Positions 60,648 through 64,000 of a stretch of DNA of 64,000 nt are shown piece by piece. The position numbers were made by a program, and so were the translations under genes. The first letter of the stretch is position 1. Each line of letters begins with the position of its first letter. The notes under the pieces were generated by a model that worked only from the letters and a program-made list of their open reading frames with translations, was not told where the DNA came from and made no database searches. This DNA is from Streptomyces capitiformicae (GTDB lineage Bacteria; Actinomycetota; Actinomycetes; Streptomycetales; Streptomycetaceae). The stretch lies in NCBI RefSeq assembly GCF_002214185.1, contig NZ_CP022161.1:8129486-8193485 (forward strand), in the 5' to 3' direction.

Positions 60648-61010
60648 ATGAAGCAGCGAACACTGGGGTCGGCGACCCTGGTTGCCGGGCTCGTTGTCTT
60701 AGCCGGCTGCGGAAGCGCCTCCGACCCGGATTCGGCGTCCGGTGGTTCGAAGGGCAAGCTCGTCGTCTGGGGCTGGGAGTCCGGCGATGCCACAGCGTCC
60801 TCATACGTCAAGAAGGCCAAGGCCGACTTCGCCAAGCGGCATCCCGGCGTGACGGTCGAGTTCGTCGCGCAGCCGTTCGAGCAGTACTACACCCTGCTCG
60901 GGGCCGCCATCCAAGCCGGCAAGGGGCCGGACGTCATGCTCTTCAACGGCGGCGGGCAGATCCGTGACCGCGCGGACTCCCTTCTGCCGTTGGACGAGTA
61001 CGTCCGTGGC
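60648..61010 (+). pseudogene. Truncated sugar ABC substrate-binding lipoprotein
   Basis: The first ~120 residues are a normal family 1 sugar-binding lipoprotein: signal peptide with lipobox LAGC, KLVVWGWESGDATASSYVKK, and PFEQYYTLLGAAIQAGKGPD, then VMLFNGGG. At about 61010 the sequence is joined, out of frame, to the middle of a permease gene. The rest of the binding protein and the whole first permease are deleted. Confidence 0.88.
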
Positions 61011-61554
61011 CCAGGTGCCCTTCCGTGGCTCGTCCGCGCTGGCTCTGGTCTGCCTCGCGGCACTGTTCATCCCGTTCCAGGTGATCATGGTGCCGCTGGC
61101 CAGGATCATGGCCGGCGGCGGTCTCATCGACACCTATCCGGGGCTGATCCTCGCCTACGTCGCGCAGTTCCTGCCGTTCACCGTCTTCTTGATGACGAGC
61201 TACTACCGAGCGGTGCCCACCGAGCTCGTCGACGCCGCACGGATCGACGGAAACACCCTGTACGGCGTCTACCGGCGAATCATGCTGCCGATGGGTGCGC
61301 CGGCACTGCTGTCGGTGGGCATCCTCAACGCGCTGTTCTGCTGGAACGACGTGCTCATCTCGCTGCTGATGATGCCGTCGGCCGACCATCGCACCCTGAT
61401 GGTGGGCATCACCTCACTGCGCGGCCAGTACTCCGCCGACATCCCCACCTCCGCAGCCGGTGTCCTGATCGCCGGGCTACCCGTGTTGGTGACCTACCTG
61501 TTCCTGCAGCGCCAGATCGCTGACAGCGTGACGGCCGGCGCGACGAAGGGCTGA
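61011..61554 (+). pseudogene. C-terminal part of a sugar ABC permease (MalG-like)
   Basis: The sequence FIPFQVIMVPLARIMAGGGL, TYPGLILAYVAQFLPFTVFL, the EAA loop TELVDAARIDGNTLYGVYRR and the terminal VLVTYLFLQRQIADSVTAG match the last two thirds of a MalG-type permease. No start codon or N-terminal helix remains because of the deletion at 61010. The ABC importer of this locus is therefore dead. Confidence 0.88.
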
Positions 61555-61557
61555 CGC

Positions 61558-62760
61558 ATGCGCATCACCGGGTACAGAACCCTGACGACGGTCCAGCAAT
61601 GGGGTCGACCTGTCGGTGACGCCAACGGCGTCTACGTCGACGGCGTCGTGCCCGTGCCGGTCGTCATCGTCGAGACCGATGAGGGGATCACCGGAGTCGG
61701 CCTGGGACCGCACGTGGAAGCCGAGGTGATTTTCGCCGCCATCGACGGCCAGGACCCGCGCGCGGTGACCGCCCTCTACGACCGCATGCTGCGGCACACC
61801 TTCAAAGCCGGGCATGCCGGCGTGGTCTTCGGCACGATCGGCGCGTTCGACACGGCGTTGTGGGACATCAAGGCACAGGCCGTGGGTGAGCCGCTGTGGC
61901 GGTTGCTCGGCGGCAACGACCGCATGGTTCACGCCTACGCCTCCGGCCTGGACATCGGCCTCACCGACGACGAGCTCGTCGCCACGTACCAGGTCTATGC
62001 AGAACGCGGGCTGAGGGTGGCGAAGCTCAAGGGCGGCCTGGACATCGAGCGTGACCGGCACCGGCTGTTGCTCGTGCGCGAGGTACTGACCGAGGCTGCG
62101 CACGGGACCCGGCCAGGGCTCATGCTGGATGCGAACGAGTCCTGGAGCCGCAAGCAGGCGGTACGCCACGTCGGTGAATTGGAACGCACACTCGACCTGA
62201 CCTGGATCGAGGAGCCGGTCCGGCGCTGGGACGCCGACGGCCTGGCCGCTGTCAGCCGTGGCGTACGGACGGCGGTCGCCAGTGGGGAGAACCTCACCGG
62301 CCTCGAGCAGTTCCGCCCGCTGATCGCGGCGGGAGGCGTCGACATCGTCCAGACGGCCGCGGTCTGGGGAGTCACCCACTTCCTGCGTGTCGCCGCGCTG
62401 GCGCACGCCTACGACCTGCCGGTCAGCCCGATCGGCAACACGACTGTCGCGCTGCTGCACGCCGCGACGTCGGTGCCCAACCACCTCGTCAGCGAACTGC
62501 AGGGCCTGCAACCGCCGACCGGCGTCGCGATGGACCTGCACGTCGAGGACGGCGCCTTTGTGCTCGGCGACACGCCGGGCCTGGGCATCCGGATCGACGA
62601 AACGGTGATGACCGCGGCCCGTCAGCGAACGGCACACGCACCCGACGGACCGCACATACGGCCGGAGCAGGCCGGCCGGCGGCTGCTCGCGGTCACCCCT
62701 GGACCATGCCGATCCACCGCGGAAGGGACGTTCGACACCATGAGGATGGAGGATCGATGA
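61558..62760 (+). CDS. Enolase-superfamily (mandelate racemase/MLE-type) dehydratase-like enzyme
   Basis: 400 residues. An N-terminal capping domain is followed by a TIM barrel with metal ligands D in LMLDANES, E in IEEPV and E in ASGEN. The K-x-K acid/base motif is AKLKGG. The opposite side, where racemase-group members have a His-Asp dyad, reads IVQTAAVWG and SPIGN, so both seem absent. Family members dehydrate sugar acids or racemise acids. The substrate is unknown; GntR and SDR neighbours suggest an aldonate. Normal length. The stop overlaps the next start (ATGA). Confidence 0.85.
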   Translation: MRITGYRTLTTVQQWGRPVGDANGVYVDGVVPVPVVIVETDEGITGVGLGPHVEAEVIFAAIDGQDPRAVTALYDRMLRHTFKAGHAGVVFGTIGAFDTALWDIKAQAVGEPLWRLLGGNDRMVHAYASGLDIGLTDDELVATYQVYAERGLRVAKLKGGLDIERDRHRLLLVREVLTEAAHGTRPGLMLDANESWSRKQAVRHVGELERTLDLTWIEEPVRRWDADGLAAVSRGVRTAVASGENLTGLEQFRPLIAAGGVDIVQTAAVWGVTHFLRVAALAHAYDLPVSPIGNTTVALLHAATSVPNHLVSELQGLQPPTGVAMDLHVEDGAFVLGDTPGLGIRIDETVMTAARQRTAHAPDGPHIRPEQAGRRLLAVTPGPCRSTAEGTFDTMRMEDR

Positions 62761-63077
62761 AAGCGGTTGTCCACCGCGGGGCCCACACCCTCGAGATCGA
62801 GAGCCGGGTCGCCGAGGCGCCGGCCCTGGCGAAGGAGTGGGGCGGGCACGGCGTCAACGTCAACGCCATCGCACCGGGCTACATCGCCACCGACAACGCC
62901 GAGGCGTTACGCGCGGACCCCCAGCGCAACCAGGCGATCCTTGGCCGGATCCCGGCCGGTCGCTTCAGACGCGCCGACGATCTCGCCGGGGCCACGGTGT
63001 TCCTCGCCTCCCCGGCGTCGGACCATGTCGCCGGCATCGTTCTTCCCGTTGATGGCGGATGGCTGGGGCGATTATGA
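62757..63077 (+). pseudogene. In-frame chimera of a zinc alcohol dehydrogenase start and an SDR end
   Basis: The first ~20 residues ([17 protein letters not shown]) are the usual N-terminus of a zinc-dependent medium-chain dehydrogenase. The remainder ([20 protein letters not shown], then [20 protein letters not shown] and VDGGWLGRL) is the last third of a short-chain dehydrogenase of the KduD/sugar type. Neither has a cofactor site or catalytic Tyr-Lys. A deletion evidently joined two neighbouring genes. An in-frame TTA codon lies at 62907-62909. Confidence 0.85.
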
Positions 63078-63193
63078 GCCGCCAAGCATTACCAGCCGGC
63101 CGCGCCCGAGCCGATCGTGCGTGCGAACCCGAGGGTGGCGACGTGCGCGGCACCTGGGGCGGCCTTGCCCGAGGCAACGTGTATGGGCTCGTG

Positions 63194-64000
63194 ATGCGAG
63201 CCGACGAGACGAGCCTGGTCGTCGCCGCACAGGCCGGCGATCCACGAGCGCTCGACGACCTGGCCGCGACGTACCTGCCGCTGGTATACGCGATCGTGCG
63301 CAGGGCACTGGGTGAGCTTGCGGACGTCGACGACGTGGTGCAGGAGACGATGCTGCGGGCACTTCCTGAGCTGCGCACGTTGCGCGCCCCGGAGTGCTTC
63401 CGGCCCTGGCTGGCCACGATCGCGACACGACAGATCAGCACCCATCTGCACCGGCGGCAGGCGGACGCCGAACGGACGGCCCCCCTCGACGAGATGACCG
63501 ACCCGCCGGACGCCGACGCCGAGAACCTGGCCCTGATCCTCGTCGAGCTGTCCGGTCATCGCCGAAAGACCGTACGCGCCAGTCGATGGCTCGACCCGGA
63601 CGCCCGGGCGCTGCTGTCGCTGTGGTGGCTGGAGACCGCGGGCCGGCTGACGAGGGCGGAGCTCGCGGCGGCGCTGGGAACGAGCGTGGCTCACGCGGGT
63701 GTGCGCGTCCAGCGGATGCGCAACCAGCTGGAGCTGAGCCGGTCACTCGTGGCCGCGCTGGAAGCCAGCCCCCGGTGCCCACAGCTGACCGCCGCGCTGG
63801 GGGGCTGGGACGGCGTACCGAGCACGCTGTGGCGTAAGCGCATCACCCGGCACACCCGATCCTGTGCGGACTGCGGCCGGGCCGCCGACGAACTGCTACC
63901 CCTTGAGCGGCTGATCGTCGCCTTGGCGCTGCTCCCCGTCCCGCTGGCGCGGTCGGCCACGGTGCTCGACAAACCTGCGCTCGCCGGGGCGACCGAGAAT
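63194..64000 (+). CDS. ECF-type sigma factor with zinc-finger extension (partial, runs off the window)
   Basis: The frame is open from ATG 63194 to the last base (269 residues) and has no stop in the window. Region 2 is LPLVYAIVRRAL, DVDDVVQETMLRAL and FRPWLATIATRQI. Region 4 is RAELAAALGTSVAHAGVRVQ. An anti-sigma-like H-x3-C-x2-C (RHTRSCADC) follows at the same place as in the sigma-AbfB protein at 23.7-25.3 kb, with the same SPRCPxL and LWRKR motifs between. It is clearly a paralogue. Whether a membrane helix and a sugar-binding domain follow is outside the window. The start is uncertain; a GTG lies one codon upstream. Confidence 0.85.
   Translation, partial: MRADETSLVVAAQAGDPRALDDLAATYLPLVYAIVRRALGELADVDDVVQETMLRALPELRTLRAPECFRPWLATIATRQISTHLHRRQADAERTAPLDEMTDPPDADAENLALILVELSGHRRKTVRASRWLDPDARALLSLWWLETAGRLTRAELAAALGTSVAHAGVRVQRMRNQLELSRSLVAALEASPRCPQLTAALGGWDGVPSTLWRKRITRHTRSCADCGRAADELLPLERLIVALALLPVPLARSATVLDKPALAGATEN

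Overview
The window is high-GC actinobacterial DNA, almost certainly from a Streptomyces chromosome. The signs are a strong G/C bias at third codon positions, many GTG starts with ATGA/GTGA stop-start overlaps, rare TTA codons, secreted CBM-bearing glycosidases, and Lrp/TetR/GntR regulators. It reads like a chromosome-arm accessory region. Metabolic operons alternate with a truncated prophage and at least ten broken or deletion-fused genes.

Layout. 0-1.7 kb: end of a sugar-type periplasmic binding protein, then a dead phytase gene. 1.8-7.4 kb: an amino-acid/amine module with a group II PLP decarboxylase (apparently leaderless) facing a 989-residue kinase / degenerate M23 / class III aminotransferase fusion, each with its own Lrp/AsnC regulator. 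7.6-12.2 kb: a five-gene operon of fused urease gamma-beta, urease alpha, agmatine deiminase, a Cys-rich protein and a TetR regulator, behind a perfect dyad and without nickel accessory genes. 12.7-20.5 kb: a lipoprotein-amidase-peptide/nickel-type ABC transporter operon, including a permease-ATPase fusion, with a TetR regulator.

21-31 kb: an arabinan-degradation locus. It has a LamG-GH43-AbfB protein, two tandem GH43-like AbfB proteins and a GH43-ricin protein. Among them is an ECF-type sigma factor fused through a zinc-finger segment, a hydrophobic helix and a Pro/Thr linker to an AbfB sugar-binding domain. A near-identical 28-bp motif lies in the intergenic regions on both sides of the sigma gene. 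A second sigma/zinc-finger protein of the same type starts at 63.2 kb and runs off the window.

31-35 kb: decay zone with a VapC deletion remnant, a frameshifted livM, an intact VapBC pair and an FAD oxidoreductase whose 3' end is replaced by prophage DNA. 35-58.8 kb: siphovirus prophage with small membrane proteins, cargo genes, HNH, terminase, portal, capsid, connectors, tail genes with a -1 frameshift signal, tape measure, lysin and holin. It has no integrase or repressor and a frameshifted connector gene, so it is probably defective.

58.8-64 kb: remnants of a ricin-domain protein and a GH9 cellulase, a GntR regulator with an 18-bp-period operator, a deletion-fused ABC transporter, an enolase-superfamily enzyme, an alcohol dehydrogenase/SDR chimera, and the second sigma gene.

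Family names come from motif recognition by eye. No database search was possible.
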